Of a stretch of 64,000 bases of DNA, positions 46,934 to 55,852 are shown piece after piece (within the stretch, counting starts at the first letter, position 1; each line of letters begins with the position of its first letter). Made by a program: the position numbers and the translations under genes. This DNA is from Hydrogenophilales bacterium (GTDB lineage: Bacteria > Pseudomonadota > Gammaproteobacteria > Burkholderiales > Thiobacillaceae): the NCBI GenBank assembly GCA_016719465.1, contig JADJYY010000016.1:1-64000 (forward strand), written 5' to 3'. The notes under the pieces were generated by a model that was given only the letters and a program-made list of their open reading frames with translations, was not told where the DNA came from and did no database searches.

Positions 46934-48205
46934 TCAGCCCGGGGCGCGGCGCGGGCCGATGCGCGCGGTCTTCACCATGCGATCCTGGACCTGGACGATT
47001 TCCACCGGATAACCCGCCACCAGCACGCTGACCCCCGGCTCGGGCATGGCCTCCAGCTCCTCCAGCAGCAAACCGTTGAGCGTGCGCGGGCCGTCCACGG
47101 GAAAATCCATGCCCAATTTCCGATTCAACTCCCGCACCGGGACGGCGCCTTCCACCAGGCAACTGCCATCCGCTTCACGGATGCCGGATTCCAGCCCGCC
47201 GGGCAGCTCGGCGGTAAATTCGCCGACGATCTCCTCCAGGATATCTTCCACCGTCACCAGCCCCAGCAACTCCCCATATTCGTCGACCACCAGTCCCAGC
47301 GACTGGCGGTTGGCCTGGAATTGGGCCAGCTGGGTATAGAGCGTGGTTCCGGAAGGAATGTAATAGGGCTCCCGCAGGCAGGCGCGGAATTCGTTCACGT
47401 CGAATTCCGACTCCTTGAGCCGAGCCAGGGCGCGGCGCACATGCACCATGCCCACGACGTTGTTGGGTTCCCCCTCGTACACCGGCAATCGGGCATGGTG
47501 GCTGGTGGCGAGCTGACGCGGGATATCGTCGGGATCGGCGACCAGGTCGATGGCCTCGATCTGTCCCCGGGGCCGCATGGCGTCATCCACCGTCACATGC
47601 TCCAGATCGAACAGGTTCATGAGGATGCTCCGATGCTGAGCGGGCAGGAAAGTCCCGGATTCGGCCAGCAAGGTTCGCAACTCCTCCACCCCCATGCTGT
47701 TGGCGGCGGCATCCTCGGGACGCAGTCGCATCAGGCGCAGGAGCCCCTGCACGAACAGATTGACGAACCAGACCGCCGGGTAGAACAGCTTGAGCATGGG
47801 CGCCAGGATGAAGCTGGCGGCCGGCGCGATGCGTTCGGGATACGCGGCCCCAAGCACCTTGGGCGTCACCTCCGAAAACACCAGGATCAGGAAGGTGACC
47901 GCCACCGTGCCCAGGGTCAAGGCCAGCTCGCTCTCGCCGAACAGCCGGAAGCTGATGAGGGTCACCAGGGCGGCGGCGGCGGCATTCACCAGGTTGTTCC
48001 CCAGCAACACCACGCCGAGGAGTTTGTCCGTCTGCCCCAGCAGCCACTCCGCCAGCTTGGCGCCCCGATGTCCCGCCTTGGCAAGGGTTCTCAAGCGATA
48101 GCGGTTCACCGCCATCATGCTCGTCTCCGAGGACGAGAAAAACGCGGAGCACAACAGAAGCACGGCCAGGGCGCCGACCAGCGCGCCTAAAGGGATGGTA
48201 TCCAA
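46934..48205 (-). CDS. CNNM/CorC-family hemolysin-like membrane protein
   Basis: A 423-residue protein: an N-terminal DUF21 membrane domain (four helices, with LLLCSAFFSSSETSMMAVNR near the start), a CBS pair (DAMRPRGQIEAIDL and VVGMVHVRRALARL) and a C-terminal CorC/HlyC domain (YGELLGLVTVEDILEEIVGEF). Family members are implicated in magnesium or cobalt efflux; the hemolysin name is historical. It lies just upstream of pilB on the same strand, a common arrangement, though pilus function does not require it. The fold is firm; the ion is not. Confidence 0.93.
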   Translation of the reverse strand: MDTIPLGALVGALAVLLLCSAFFSSSETSMMAVNRYRLRTLAKAGHRGAKLAEWLLGQTDKLLGVVLLGNNLVNAAAAALVTLISFRLFGESELALTLGTVAVTFLILVFSEVTPKVLGAAYPERIAPAASFILAPMLKLFYPAVWFVNLFVQGLLRLMRLRPEDAAANSMGVEELRTLLAESGTFLPAQHRSILMNLFDLEHVTVDDAMRPRGQIEAIDLVADPDDIPRQLATSHHARLPVYEGEPNNVVGMVHVRRALARLKESEFDVNEFRACLREPYYIPSGTTLYTQLAQFQANRQSLGLVVDEYGELLGLVTVEDILEEIVGEFTAELPGGLESGIREADGSCLVEGAVPVRELNRKLGMDFPVDGPRTLNGLLLEELEAMPEPGVSVLVAGYPVEIVQVQDRMVKTARIGPRRAPG

Positions 48206-48327
48206 GCGGACTTACGGGGATTGCGACGGGCCGAGTTTAGCGTCAAGCGCGGGATGCGTCATGGCCGGGAAATCCTGGGCCACGCGAACGAGGGTCATCA
48301 GGGCGGATGACGCCCGGCCCATCCGTG

Positions 48328-48594
48328 TCAACCGATCAGCGCCAGCTTCTCGGCGCGGCTCATTTTCTTGACTTCGCGTTCGCGCCGCGCGGCCTCCGAC
48401 CGGCTGCCCGCCGGCTCGAAATAGGCCAAGGTCACCGGCCCGCGCCCCCTTGTATAGCGGGCGCCCAACCCGCCGCCCGAATTGTGTTCGGCCACGCGGC
48501 GATTGATATCGGTGGTGATGCCCGCGTACAGGGTACCGTCCGCGCAGCGCACCAGATAGACAAACCAGGGGCCCGGTTCGGGCAAGGCGGACAT
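48328..48594 (-). CDS. GIY-YIG nuclease-family protein
   Basis: An 88-residue single-domain protein. WFVYLVRCADGTLYAGITTD is the GIY-YIG core (here VYL...YAG), followed by RRVAEHNSGGGLGARYTRGR and a C-terminal REREVKKMSRAEKLALI helix. These YhbQ-type proteins are small predicted endonucleases; YhbQ-like members may act in nucleic acid repair. I start at 48594 (MSALPEPGP); an ATG at 48603 adds three residues. The HicA-like gene ends two bases before the longer start. Confidence 0.9.
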   Translation of the reverse strand: MSALPEPGPWFVYLVRCADGTLYAGITTDINRRVAEHNSGGGLGARYTRGRGPVTLAYFEPAGSRSEAARREREVKKMSRAEKLALIG

Positions 48595-48605
48595 CCGCCA
48601 CAAGC

Positions 48606-48884
48606 CTATTGTCTTCCGGCCTCATAGAGAGACGGGGTCACCCGGGCGTGGGCGAGATACTCCCGCAGATGCTTGATGGCCTGCCGATCCAGGACGTTGC
48701 TGTGGTGGGGACGATGCAGGATCCCCTCGACGCCGTTCAACACGACACGGATGCGGGCGCCGGAAAGGGTTTCCACCGAGGCCCCCAGGTGATGCAGCAG
48801 GGACTCGACTTCCCGCCAGTGGATATTGCCGCTGATGGGGTCCTGGAAAATGGCGCGAATGAAATGTTCGTGTTTGTGGCTCAT
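48606..48884 (-). CDS. HicA-like small protein without a HicB partner
   Basis: A 92-residue protein with a HicA-type double-stranded-RNA-binding-like pattern: a helix IHWREVESLLHHLGASVE, a strand ARIRVVLNGVEGILHRPHH with the late conserved His, and VLDRQAIKHLREYL. HicA toxins are mRNA interferases normally paired with an adjacent HicB. No HicB frame is present on either side, and the protein has a C-terminal extension (AHARVTPSLYEAG). It may therefore be a non-toxic homologue or an orphan. It is followed by the GIY-YIG gene on the same strand. Confidence 0.7.
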   Translation of the reverse strand: MSHKHEHFIRAIFQDPISGNIHWREVESLLHHLGASVETLSGARIRVVLNGVEGILHRPHHSNVLDRQAIKHLREYLAHARVTPSLYEAGRQ

Positions 48885-48952
48885 GACGAGGATTCCCCTA
48901 ACTCGCGGAGCGCGTGGATCGCGGGCACGTCATGCTTGACCCGGCGCCCACC

Positions 48953-49105
48953 TCATTCCACCGCGGCATCATCCGTTGGAGGAATGCTTGCCTCGGCGGG
49001 AGGCGCATCGCCCTTCTGGGCCTTGCGCTGCTTCTTCTCTTCCTGTTTCTGTTTCTTCGCCAGGTCTCGCTGGCGTTTCTCGTACTGGTAGTTCGGTTTG
49101 GCCAA
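48953..49105 (-). CDS. Small lysine-rich protein with TTG start
   Basis: A 50-residue protein, very rich in Lys, Gln and Glu (YEKRQRDLAKKQKQEEKKQR), with an acidic tail. I place the start at a TTG at 49105 (read AKPNYQYEK...) because AGGAG stands six bases upstream; the longer upstream frame looks out of context. Similar short lysine-rich proteins are frequent in betaproteobacteria and lack an assigned role. The sequence suggests a single charged helix, possibly nucleic acid binding. Confidence 0.6.
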   Translation of the reverse strand: MAKPNYQYEKRQRDLAKKQKQEEKKQRKAQKGDAPPAEASIPPTDDAAVE

Positions 49106-49217
49106 GACACGCTCCTGTTCGCGGATGGATGGGCGGCGGTCAAGCCGCGCGCGGGTTCCAAGTTTGAGCCGTCCGGCGGCCAATGTCACGGCCGACGATG
49201 GGAACGCGCCGGAGGAA

Positions 49218-49736
49218 TCACTCCGGTGCGTGGCCTTTCTTGTCGGCGGAGATACGGTCCATGAGGGCGAACAGCACGCCGGAAAGCACGAAGGTCATGT
49301 GGATGCCCACCTTCCAGCCGAGTTGCTCGTTGGTCAGGCTCTCCACATGCATGAAGGCCTTGAGCAGTTCGATACCCGAGATGGCGACGATAGAGCCGAT
49401 CAGCTTCATCTTGAGCTCGGCGAAGCCCACGTGACCCATCCAGCCGGGCCAGTCCTCGTGGCTCGCGGCGTCGAAGCGGGAAACGAAGTTTTCGTAGCCG
49501 GCGAAGACGATGATGATCAGCAAATTGGCCACCATCACGACATCCACCAGGGTCAGGACGCCGATGATGACGTCGCCGCCCTCGGCGGTGAACACCAGGG
49601 GCACGAAATGAACGAATTCCTTGACGAACTTGACCAGCAGCAGGGCCAGGGCCAGCACCAGGCCCAGGTAGAAGGGCACCAGCAGCCAGCGGCTGGCGAA
49701 CAGGAATTTTTCCAGCTGGGTTTCCACGTGTTTCAT
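49218..49736 (-). CDS. YqhA/UPF0114-family membrane protein
   Basis: A 172-residue inner-membrane protein with three to four helices (FLFASRWLLVPFYLGLVLAL, then VDVVMVANLLIIIVFAGYE and the C-terminal MTFVLSGVLFALMDRI). Family signs are NFVSRFD and LKMKLIGSIVAISGIELLKAF. The family (TIGR00645) is conserved but has no clear function. Its start overlaps the TerC-family stop by four bases (ATGA), so the two are co-translated. Confidence 0.9.
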   Translation of the reverse strand: MKHVETQLEKFLFASRWLLVPFYLGLVLALALLLVKFVKEFVHFVPLVFTAEGGDVIIGVLTLVDVVMVANLLIIIVFAGYENFVSRFDAASHEDWPGWMGHVGFAELKMKLIGSIVAISGIELLKAFMHVESLTNEQLGWKVGIHMTFVLSGVLFALMDRISADKKGHAPE

Positions 49737-50701
49737 TGCGTGCTTTCCTTGCGATTGCGTGTGGCGTAGAGGCTGGCCGCCACGGAGGACGAGAGTATGA
49801 GGGCGACGATGCCCAGCGCCAAGCCGATGGGAACCTTGTAGAAATCGACCACCAGCATCTTGGCGCCGACGAAGACCAGGACCATGGCCAGGCCGTATTT
49901 CAACAGGTGGAAGCGTTCGTTCATGTCGGCAAGCAGGAAGTACAGGGAGCGCAGGCCCATGATGGCGAAGATGTTCGACGTGAACACGATGAACGGATCG
50001 GTGGTCACCGCGAAGATGGCCGGGATGCTGTCCACGGCGAAGATCACGTCCGAGGTTTCGATCAGCATCAGCACCAGGAACAGGGGCGTGAACCAGCGCG
50101 CGCCGTTCCTGACCACGGTGAAGCGCTCGGCGTGGTACTCGTGGGTGATGCGCAGGTGCTTGCGCATCCACTTCAATATCGGGTTGTTGGCGAGATTGGA
50201 CTCGGCCTCGGCAAAGATCAGCATCTTGAAACCGGTGATGACCAGGAAAGCGCCGAACAGGTACAGCACCCAGTGGAACTGCTGCACCAGCCAGGCGCCG
50301 GCCAGGATCATGGTGGCGCGCATGACGATGGCGCCGAGCACGCCATAGACCAGCACCCGGCGCTGGTACTCGGCCGGCACGGCGAAATAACCGAAGATCA
50401 TGATGAAGACGAAGATGTTGTCCACCGACAGGGACAACTCGATGAGGTAGCCGGTGAGAAACTCCAGGGCCTTGGCATTGGCCACGGCGCGTCCGGCGGT
50501 ACCGTCCAGCCACCACCACAGCAGGGCACAGAAACTCAGGGACAAGGTCACCCACACCCCGGTCCAGCCCAGGGCCTCCCTGGCGGACACCTTGTGGGCG
50601 GTCTTGCCGCCCAGGACGAACAGGTCCAGGGCCAGCATGGCCAGGACGAACAGGATGAAGCCGGCCCAGAACATGGGCGTGACGATGCTGGCGAGTTCCA
50701 T
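49733..50701 (-). CDS. TerC-family (Alx-like) membrane transporter
   Basis: A 322-residue membrane protein with about nine helices. The conserved acidic motifs are SLSVDNIFVFIMIFGYF and the later ETSDVIFAVDSIPAIFAVT, both typical of TerC/Alx proteins that handle manganese or tellurite stress. The C-terminal NRKEST tail is cytoplasmic. It is upstream of and coupled to the YqhA gene. A long hairpin (50731-50788) lies between the upstream htpX stop and this start. Alx and related genes are often under RNA leader control, but I do not see a recognisable yybP-ykoY consensus. Confidence 0.93.
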   Translation of the reverse strand: MELASIVTPMFWAGFILFVLAMLALDLFVLGGKTAHKVSAREALGWTGVWVTLSLSFCALLWWWLDGTAGRAVANAKALEFLTGYLIELSLSVDNIFVFIMIFGYFAVPAEYQRRVLVYGVLGAIVMRATMILAGAWLVQQFHWVLYLFGAFLVITGFKMLIFAEAESNLANNPILKWMRKHLRITHEYHAERFTVVRNGARWFTPLFLVLMLIETSDVIFAVDSIPAIFAVTTDPFIVFTSNIFAIMGLRSLYFLLADMNERFHLLKYGLAMVLVFVGAKMLVVDFYKVPIGLALGIVALILSSSVAASLYATRNRKESTQ

Positions 50702-50730
50702 GGGGTGCCTTCAAATGCCACGACAGGCTG

Positions 50731-50788
50731 GCGTGGCGCGAGGGCGTGACGACCGGCAAACGCTCGCCGTCACGCCCTCGCGTCACGC
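50731..50788. promoter_or_regulatory. Long hairpin between htpX and the TerC-family gene
   Basis: Left arm 50731-50751 and right arm 50768-50788 are inverted copies (20 of 21 bases pair) separated by a 16-base loop. On the minus strand it follows htpX and ends 30 bases before the TerC start codon. There is no T-run, so it is not a standard terminator; a leader hairpin or attenuator is possible. Confidence 0.55.
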
Positions 50789-50802
50789 CGCGGCCACACG
50801 CA

Positions 50803-51690
50803 TCAGCGAATTTCCGCGTTGGCCTCCAGGGCGGCGATACGCTCTTCCAGCGGCGGGTGGGTCATGAACAGGCGCTTGAAGCCGCCCGCCCTGCCGCCGC
50901 TGATGCCGAAGGCGGCCATCTTGTCGGGCAGGGGCTGGGGATCATGCTGCGCCCGCAGACGCTTCAGGGCATTGATCATGGCCTGGCGCCCGGCCAGGCT
51001 GGCACCGCCCCGGTCGGCGCGGAATTCGCGCTGGCGCGAGAACCACATGACGATGATGGAGGCCAGGAGGCCCAGCACCAGTTCGGCGACGATCATGGTG
51101 ACGAAGAAGGCCGGGCCGTGGCCGTTCTCGTTCTTGAACACCACCCGGTCCACGGTATGGCCGATCACCCGCGACAGGAACATGACGAAGGTGTTCACCA
51201 CGCCCTGGATCAGGGCCATGGTGACCATGTCGCCATTGGCGGCGTGGGCGACCTCGTGACCCAGCACCGCCTCGGCCTCTTCCCGGGTCATGCCGCGCAA
51301 CAGACCGGTGGAAACCGCCACCAGCGAGCTGTTCTTCGTCATGCCGGTGGCGAAGGCGTTGACCTCGGGCGAATCGAAGATCGCCACTTCCGGCATCCTG
51401 ATACCCGCGGCCTGGGCCTGGCGGGCCACGGTCTGCACCAGCCAGAGTTCCTCCTGGGTGCGCGGGTCGGTGATCACCTGGGCGCCCACCGACATCTTCG
51501 CGGTCCATTTGGAGATGGCCAGGGAGATGAAGGCGCCGCCGAAACCCATGACCGCCGCGAAGATGAGCAGACTCTGCAGATTCAGACCGTTGGCGTTCAG
51601 GTAGGGCTCGACCCCCAGCAAACGCATGGTGACGGAGAGCACCAGCACGATGGCCATGTTGGTGGCCAGGAAGAGAACGATACGTTTCAT
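50803..51690 (-). CDS. htpX: Membrane-integrated zinc metalloprotease HtpX
   Basis: A 295-residue inner-membrane heat-shock protease that degrades misfolded membrane proteins. Zinc motif HEVAH with preceding [10 protein letters not shown], third ligand Glu near [12 protein letters not shown], membrane helices at the N-terminus ([14 protein letters not shown], then [14 protein letters not shown]) and in the middle ([17 protein letters not shown]), and the C-terminal [12 protein letters not shown]. The start at 51690 has AAGGAG upstream, ruling out the longer frame. It is divergent from nhaR. Confidence 0.95.
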   Translation of the reverse strand: MKRIVLFLATNMAIVLVLSVTMRLLGVEPYLNANGLNLQSLLIFAAVMGFGGAFISLAISKWTAKMSVGAQVITDPRTQEELWLVQTVARQAQAAGIRMPEVAIFDSPEVNAFATGMTKNSSLVAVSTGLLRGMTREEAEAVLGHEVAHAANGDMVTMALIQGVVNTFVMFLSRVIGHTVDRVVFKNENGHGPAFFVTMIVAELVLGLLASIIVMWFSRQREFRADRGGASLAGRQAMINALKRLRAQHDPQPLPDKMAAFGISGGRAGGFKRLFMTHPPLEERIAALEANAEIR

Positions 51691-51777
51691 GGAAAGCTCC
51701 TTGGGTCGGGGCTGGATAAACGCCGTGAAGGCTACGCTGGCCAGAACATCAAATAAAGTCGAATATATCTGCAATAC

Positions 51778-51796
51778 TATTCGTATTATCCGAATA
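51778..51796. promoter_or_regulatory. Candidate LysR/NhaR operator
   Basis: TATTCG-N7-CGAATA just upstream of the nhaR start, with another CGAATA at 51760-51765 in the same AT-rich gap between htpX and nhaR. The 15-base TTCG-N7-CGAA core fits the LysR T-N11-A pattern, suggesting autoregulation. Confidence 0.5.
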
Positions 51797-51809
51797 ATAA
51801 GGCCCGCTC

Positions 51810-52712
51810 GTGAACTTCAAGCACCTGCACTACTTCTGGACCGTCGCCCGCAGCGGCGGCATCGCCCGGGCCAGCGAGCGGCTGCACCTCACGCCCCAGA
51901 CCGTCAGCGCCCAGATCAAACTGCTGGAGGACCAGCTCGGCACCGCCCTGTTCCGCCCCGCCGGGCGCGGCCTGGAGCTCACCGAGGCGGGCCGCCTGGC
52001 CTTGAGCTACGCCGACGAAATCTTCGCCCTGGGGGATGAACTCCGCTCCGCCCTGGCCAGCCACCGGGGGGCGCCGGTGCTGCCGTTCCGGGTCGGCATC
52101 ACCGACGTCATGCCCAAGTCTCTCGCCTATCAGCTGCTCTCTCCCACCGCCGGGCTGGATGAGCCGGTGCGCCTGGTCTGTCGCGAGGGCAAGCTTGACC
52201 GTCTCCTGGCGGAACTGGCCCTGCACCGGCTCGACATGGTGCTGGCCGATCGCCCCATTCCCGCCCACATCAATGTGCGGGGCTACAGCCACAAACTGGG
52301 GGAATGCGCCCTGGCCTTCTTCGCCGCCCCGGATCTGGCCGGGAAATGCCCGGCCTTTCCCGCCTGCCTGGACGATGCGCCCCTGCTGCTGCCGGGCGAT
52401 GACGCCACGGTCCGTTCCCGCATCGAAGCCTGGCTGGAAAGCAACCGCCTGGCGCCGCGGGTGGTGGGGGAATTCGATGATGGCGCCCTGATGATGGCCT
52501 TCGGCCAGGCCGGCGGCGGCTTTTTTCCCGCGCCGGCGGTATTGGCCGACCCCATCGAGAAGCAGTTCGGTGTCCAGCGGGTCGGCCTCGTGGAGGAGAT
52601 CCAGGATGTGTTCTACGCCATCACCGGCGAGCGGCGCATCAGCCACCCGGCGGTGCTGGCCGTGACCGAAGCGGCCCAGGAGGTCTTGACGCGGCTGTCG
52701 GCAAACGGCTGA
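51810..52712 (+). CDS. nhaR: NhaR-type LysR regulator
   Basis: A 300-residue LysR protein of the NhaR branch: [55 protein letters not shown], then [18 protein letters not shown] in the effector domain. E. coli NhaR responds to sodium and activates nhaA and adhesin genes. The start is a GTG at 51810; the following codons give the standard N-terminus. It is divergent from htpX and convergent with rlmD. No nhaA antiporter gene is nearby, so its target may be htpX or lie elsewhere. Confidence 0.9.
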   Translation: MNFKHLHYFWTVARSGGIARASERLHLTPQTVSAQIKLLEDQLGTALFRPAGRGLELTEAGRLALSYADEIFALGDELRSALASHRGAPVLPFRVGITDVMPKSLAYQLLSPTAGLDEPVRLVCREGKLDRLLAELALHRLDMVLADRPIPAHINVRGYSHKLGECALAFFAAPDLAGKCPAFPACLDDAPLLLPGDDATVRSRIEAWLESNRLAPRVVGEFDDGALMMAFGQAGGGFFPAPAVLADPIEKQFGVQRVGLVEEIQDVFYAITGERRISHPAVLAVTEAAQEVLTRLSANG

Positions 52713-52747
52713 CGGTGACGGCCGCTCGTGATGGTCGTTTCGTTTCG

Positions 52748-54064
52748 TTATGGCCGCTCGAACAGGGCGATGGATTCCACATGGGCCGTGTGGGGGAACA
52801 TGTTGGCCACTCCGGCCGCCACCAGCCGGTAGCCCTTCTGGTGGACCAGCACGGCCGCGTCCCGGGCCAGGGTGGCGGGGCTGCACGAAACGTAGACGAT
52901 GCGATGGGGCGCCCCGTTTGTTCCATCATTCTCGGGCAGGGATTTCACCAGTTCGATGGCGCCGTCCCGGGGCGGGTCGATGAGCAGCTTGTCGAACCCG
53001 CCCAGGCCGCCATAGGCCTCCGGCGTGATCTGGAACAGGTCGGCCACGCGGAATTCGGTCAGATGGCCCAAGCCGTTGCGCGCCGCGTTCTCCCCGGCCC
53101 GCTCCACCAGGCCCTTGCTGCCCTCGATGCCAACCACGGTGGCGCCGCGCCGGGCGATGGGCAGGCTGAAGTTGCCCAGGCCGCAGAAGAAATCGGCGAT
53201 GCGCTCGCCCGGCTGCGGGTCCAGCAAGCGCATGGCGCGGCGGATCAGCATGCGGTTGATGCCGTGGTTCACCTGGGTGAACTCGGTGGGCTTGAACGGC
53301 ATCACCAGGTTGAATTCCGGCAGGCTGTAGGCCAGTTCCGGGGCGTCCAGGGGATGGAAGGGATGGGCGGTGTCCGGGCCCTTGGGTTGCAGCCAGAACT
53401 GGATGTGGTGGGCATCGGCGAAGGCCCTCAGGCGCGTCTCGTCCTCCGGCGAGGGCGGCTCCAGCACCCTCAGCACCAGCACGTCCACCGCCTCGCCGGC
53501 GGCCAGCTCGATCTGGGGCAGGCGATCGCGAATGGACAGGCTTTCCACCAGCTTCCGCAATTCGGGCAACAGGGCGGAAATCCGGGCCGGCAGCACCTCG
53601 CAACCGCCCATGTCGGCCACGTAGCTGCTGCGCCGCTCGTGGAAGCCCACCAGCACGCCGCCCTTCTTGGGCACGTTGCGCACCGACAAGCGGGCCCGGG
53701 TGCGGTAGCCCCAGGTCTGGCCGTGGATGGGCGGCAGGATGGTTTCCGGCGTCACCTTGCCGATGTGGCTGAAGCAATCCTCCAGCACCCGCTGTTTGGC
53801 CGCCACCTGGGCGGCCTCGTCCAGATGCTGGTGGGAGCAGCCGCCGCAGATGCCGAACCAGCGGCAGGCCGGCTTCACCCGGTAGGGGCTGGCCGACAGG
53901 ATGCGCGTCGCCTGGGCCTGCTCGAAACCGGGTTTCCTGCGGTAGCTGGCGTATTCGACGGTCTCGCCGGTCAGCGCCCCGTCCACGAACAGGGTCTTGC
54001 CGTCCCGGCGGCCCACGCCGCGGCCTTCGTGGTCCAGGGATTCGATGTAAAGGGGTTCGTGCAT
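52748..54064 (-). CDS. rlmD: 23S rRNA (uracil-1939-C5)-methyltransferase
   Basis: A 438-residue RlmD. An N-terminal TRAM domain ([20 protein letters not shown]) is followed by the 4Fe-4S cysteines ([13 protein letters not shown]), the SAM site [16 protein letters not shown], the [12 protein letters not shown] motif and the catalytic cysteine in [12 protein letters not shown]. It methylates U1939 of 23S rRNA. The start at 54064 (MHEPLYIES) is preferred by similarity; an in-frame ATG at 54088 is possible. It is 74 bases downstream of the end of the nos cluster on the same strand. Confidence 0.95.
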   Translation of the reverse strand: MHEPLYIESLDHEGRGVGRRDGKTLFVDGALTGETVEYASYRRKPGFEQAQATRILSASPYRVKPACRWFGICGGCSHQHLDEAAQVAAKQRVLEDCFSHIGKVTPETILPPIHGQTWGYRTRARLSVRNVPKKGGVLVGFHERRSSYVADMGGCEVLPARISALLPELRKLVESLSIRDRLPQIELAAGEAVDVLVLRVLEPPSPEDETRLRAFADAHHIQFWLQPKGPDTAHPFHPLDAPELAYSLPEFNLVMPFKPTEFTQVNHGINRMLIRRAMRLLDPQPGERIADFFCGLGNFSLPIARRGATVVGIEGSKGLVERAGENAARNGLGHLTEFRVADLFQITPEAYGGLGGFDKLLIDPPRDGAIELVKSLPENDGTNGAPHRIVYVSCSPATLARDAAVLVHQKGYRLVAAGVANMFPHTAHVESIALFERP

Positions 54065-54138
54065 GAAAGGGCGCCAGCCATGAATCAAGGGCGCGGATTG
54101 TGGCAGAGCCCCGCAGCGGAGTCAGCCATCCGATGCGG

Positions 54139-54570
54139 CTACCTGGCCAGGGCGAAGGGCGCGGCGAGGCGAAGGGCGTGGTCGATCTCCACGGTGATCA
54201 GCCAGTCGCCCCGGCCGCTGATGCAGATCGGCAGGATGACCCGCGCCCTGAACACTCCGTCTCCGTCCGCGCGCAAGGTATAGACATTGAGGCCCATGTT
54301 CATGTCCGGCATGGTGAAGCTGGCGACGACCGACTTCGCGCCCGGAGCCTTCACCCAGAGCTGGAATGGCTTGAGCGGCTCCGGCCTGCCTTGCGCCCCG
54401 AAACTGACGGCGTGGTCGCCGATGCGTGTCGCGCAGCCGGCGACCGGGTTGACACAGGCCATGCCGATGCTGACCGGTGGCGGCCCCTCCTCGCCGCCCG
54501 GCCGGAGTCCCAGCATGGCGAGCGCGCCCAGGCCCAGGGCCAGGCTGGCCGCGATCAGCGTTTTATTCAT
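54139..54570 (-). CDS. Exported protein with MPxMNMG motif, last gene of the nos cluster
   Basis: A 143-residue exported protein. The signal or anchor is MNKTLIAASLALGLGALAML. The mature part contains a pair of cysteines (GMACVNPVAGC), FQLWVKAPGAKSVVASFTMPDMNMG, an immunoglobulin-like strand series and GDWLITVEID near the end. The MPDMNMG segment resembles YtkA/FixH-like domains; the clustered Met and Cys residues suggest a metal site, perhaps copper. Its start overlaps the nosD stop by eight bases, so it belongs to the nos operon. The function is not known. Confidence 0.7.
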   Translation of the reverse strand: MNKTLIAASLALGLGALAMLGLRPGGEEGPPPVSIGMACVNPVAGCATRIGDHAVSFGAQGRPEPLKPFQLWVKAPGAKSVVASFTMPDMNMGLNVYTLRADGDGVFRARVILPICISGRGDWLITVEIDHALRLAAPFALAR

Positions 54571-55852
54571 GCCGCTTCCTCCGAGTATTCGCCCCGGGCC
54601 GACGCCATCGATTGCCTCGTCTTCCGCCGGGCCGCCAGAGCGGCCTCGGATCGCTGAGAATCAGGTCTGGCGCCGAGAAAGGCGCCAGGCGTTCGAGAAA
54701 ATCCAGCAGTTCCAGCACCGGTGAATCGCGAAAGAAACGGGCCTGGGGCGTCTCCATCCAGATGCGGTCGGCGTAATAGTGCACCGTGTGGGGCGTGTCG
54801 CCGATGCCGTCACCGTCGCGATCGAAGCCCCGGTAATCGTCCCAATAGTTTCCATGCCAGTCGTTGTCGCGGGCGCTGGTGGCGCCGGACACCCCCACCT
54901 GCAGCAGGTTGTTGAGGAATTGATTGCCGCGCACGACGTGGCCGCCTTTCTCGCCGTAGAAATACATGCCGGTGACGTTGTGGGCGAGGCGGTTGCCGAT
55001 GAAGCGGTGGGGCGCCTCCGGGTTGGGCGGCGCGTCGGTCTGGATGCCCACGGTGCAATGCAGCAGGGTATTGCCCGCGACCAGGGCCTCGCCGCTGCCC
55101 TTGAACGCCAGTCCGGCGCCGGCCACGTCGCGCGCGTGCTCGACGCGGTTGCCGCGCAGCGTGATCTGGTCCGAATAGAGCACGGCGATGCCGGTGGTGG
55201 TATGGCTGACCAGATTGTCCTCGATGCGATTGCGCGGCGAGAACACCAGTTGCATCCCGTAGCGGCCGTTGACAATGGCGTTGCGCGAGAACAGGTTCTC
55301 GACGGAATTGGCGATGGTGAGATCGCGGATGCCGTCCAGGAGGTTGCCCTCGATGCGGTTGAAGCGGCTGTTCCACAGGCGGATGCCGTCGCCGCGCAGG
55401 TTGAGTTCCGCCGGCCGGCCGCGAATCGTGTTGCCGCGCACCCGGGCGTGATTGGCCTGCTTCAGGTGGATGCCGAACAGCACATGATCGAGGGTGTTCC
55501 CTTCCACCCGCGCGTGGTCGGCCTCGATCAGCAGGCCGGCATCGACGCCGTCGTGGCTGTCGCCGGAGTTGGTCAGGCGCAGGCCGCGCACACCGACATG
55601 GCCGGCGCGCACGCTCAAAACCGTGCCGCGGCCGCCGCCATCCAGAATGACCCGGCCGCCGCCGTCCAGGGTAAGGGATTTGCCGATCACGGCCGGGCCC
55701 GCGTAGCGTCCGGCGGGAGGGCGCAGCACGGCGCCGACGGGGGCGGCGTCGATCAGGGCTTGCAGCGGTGGCGGCCCGGCGCTGGCGCAGTCGACGCCGC
55801 AGGCCATGGCCAGGAAGCACAGGGCGTGCCGCCAGACCGGGCCATCATTCAT
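54563..55852 (-). CDS. nosD: NosD-family periplasmic copper-site maturation protein, copy 1
   Basis: A 429-residue exported beta-helix protein. Signal peptide 1-25, then repeated parallel beta-helix turns of the NosD/CASH type (VEGNTLDHVLFGIHLKQANH, VRGNTIRG, IEGNLLDG, LFSRNAIV) and the C-terminal YWDDYRGFDRDGDGIGD, a NosD mark, before FLERLAPFSAPDLILSD. NosD acts with NosF and NosY in assembling the CuZ site of nitrous oxide reductase. It overlaps the TlpA-like gene upstream (ATGA) and the small exported gene downstream. This is the second NosD in the cluster and is smaller than the copy at 60314-61702. Confidence 0.9.
   Translation of the reverse strand: MNDGPVWRHALCFLAMACGVDCASAGPPPLQALIDAAPVGAVLRPPAGRYAGPAVIGKSLTLDGGGRVILDGGGRGTVLSVRAGHVGVRGLRLTNSGDSHDGVDAGLLIEADHARVEGNTLDHVLFGIHLKQANHARVRGNTIRGRPAELNLRGDGIRLWNSRFNRIEGNLLDGIRDLTIANSVENLFSRNAIVNGRYGMQLVFSPRNRIEDNLVSHTTTGIAVLYSDQITLRGNRVEHARDVAGAGLAFKGSGEALVAGNTLLHCTVGIQTDAPPNPEAPHRFIGNRLAHNVTGMYFYGEKGGHVVRGNQFLNNLLQVGVSGATSARDNDWHGNYWDDYRGFDRDGDGIGDTPHTVHYYADRIWMETPQARFFRDSPVLELLDFLERLAPFSAPDLILSDPRPLWRPGGRRGNRWRRPGANTRRKRHE

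Noticed and set aside
50701..50803. yybP-ykoY manganese riboswitch before the TerC-family gene
   Set aside because: The expected location and a hairpin exist, but I cannot find the conserved riboswitch core, so only an undefined hairpin is reported.
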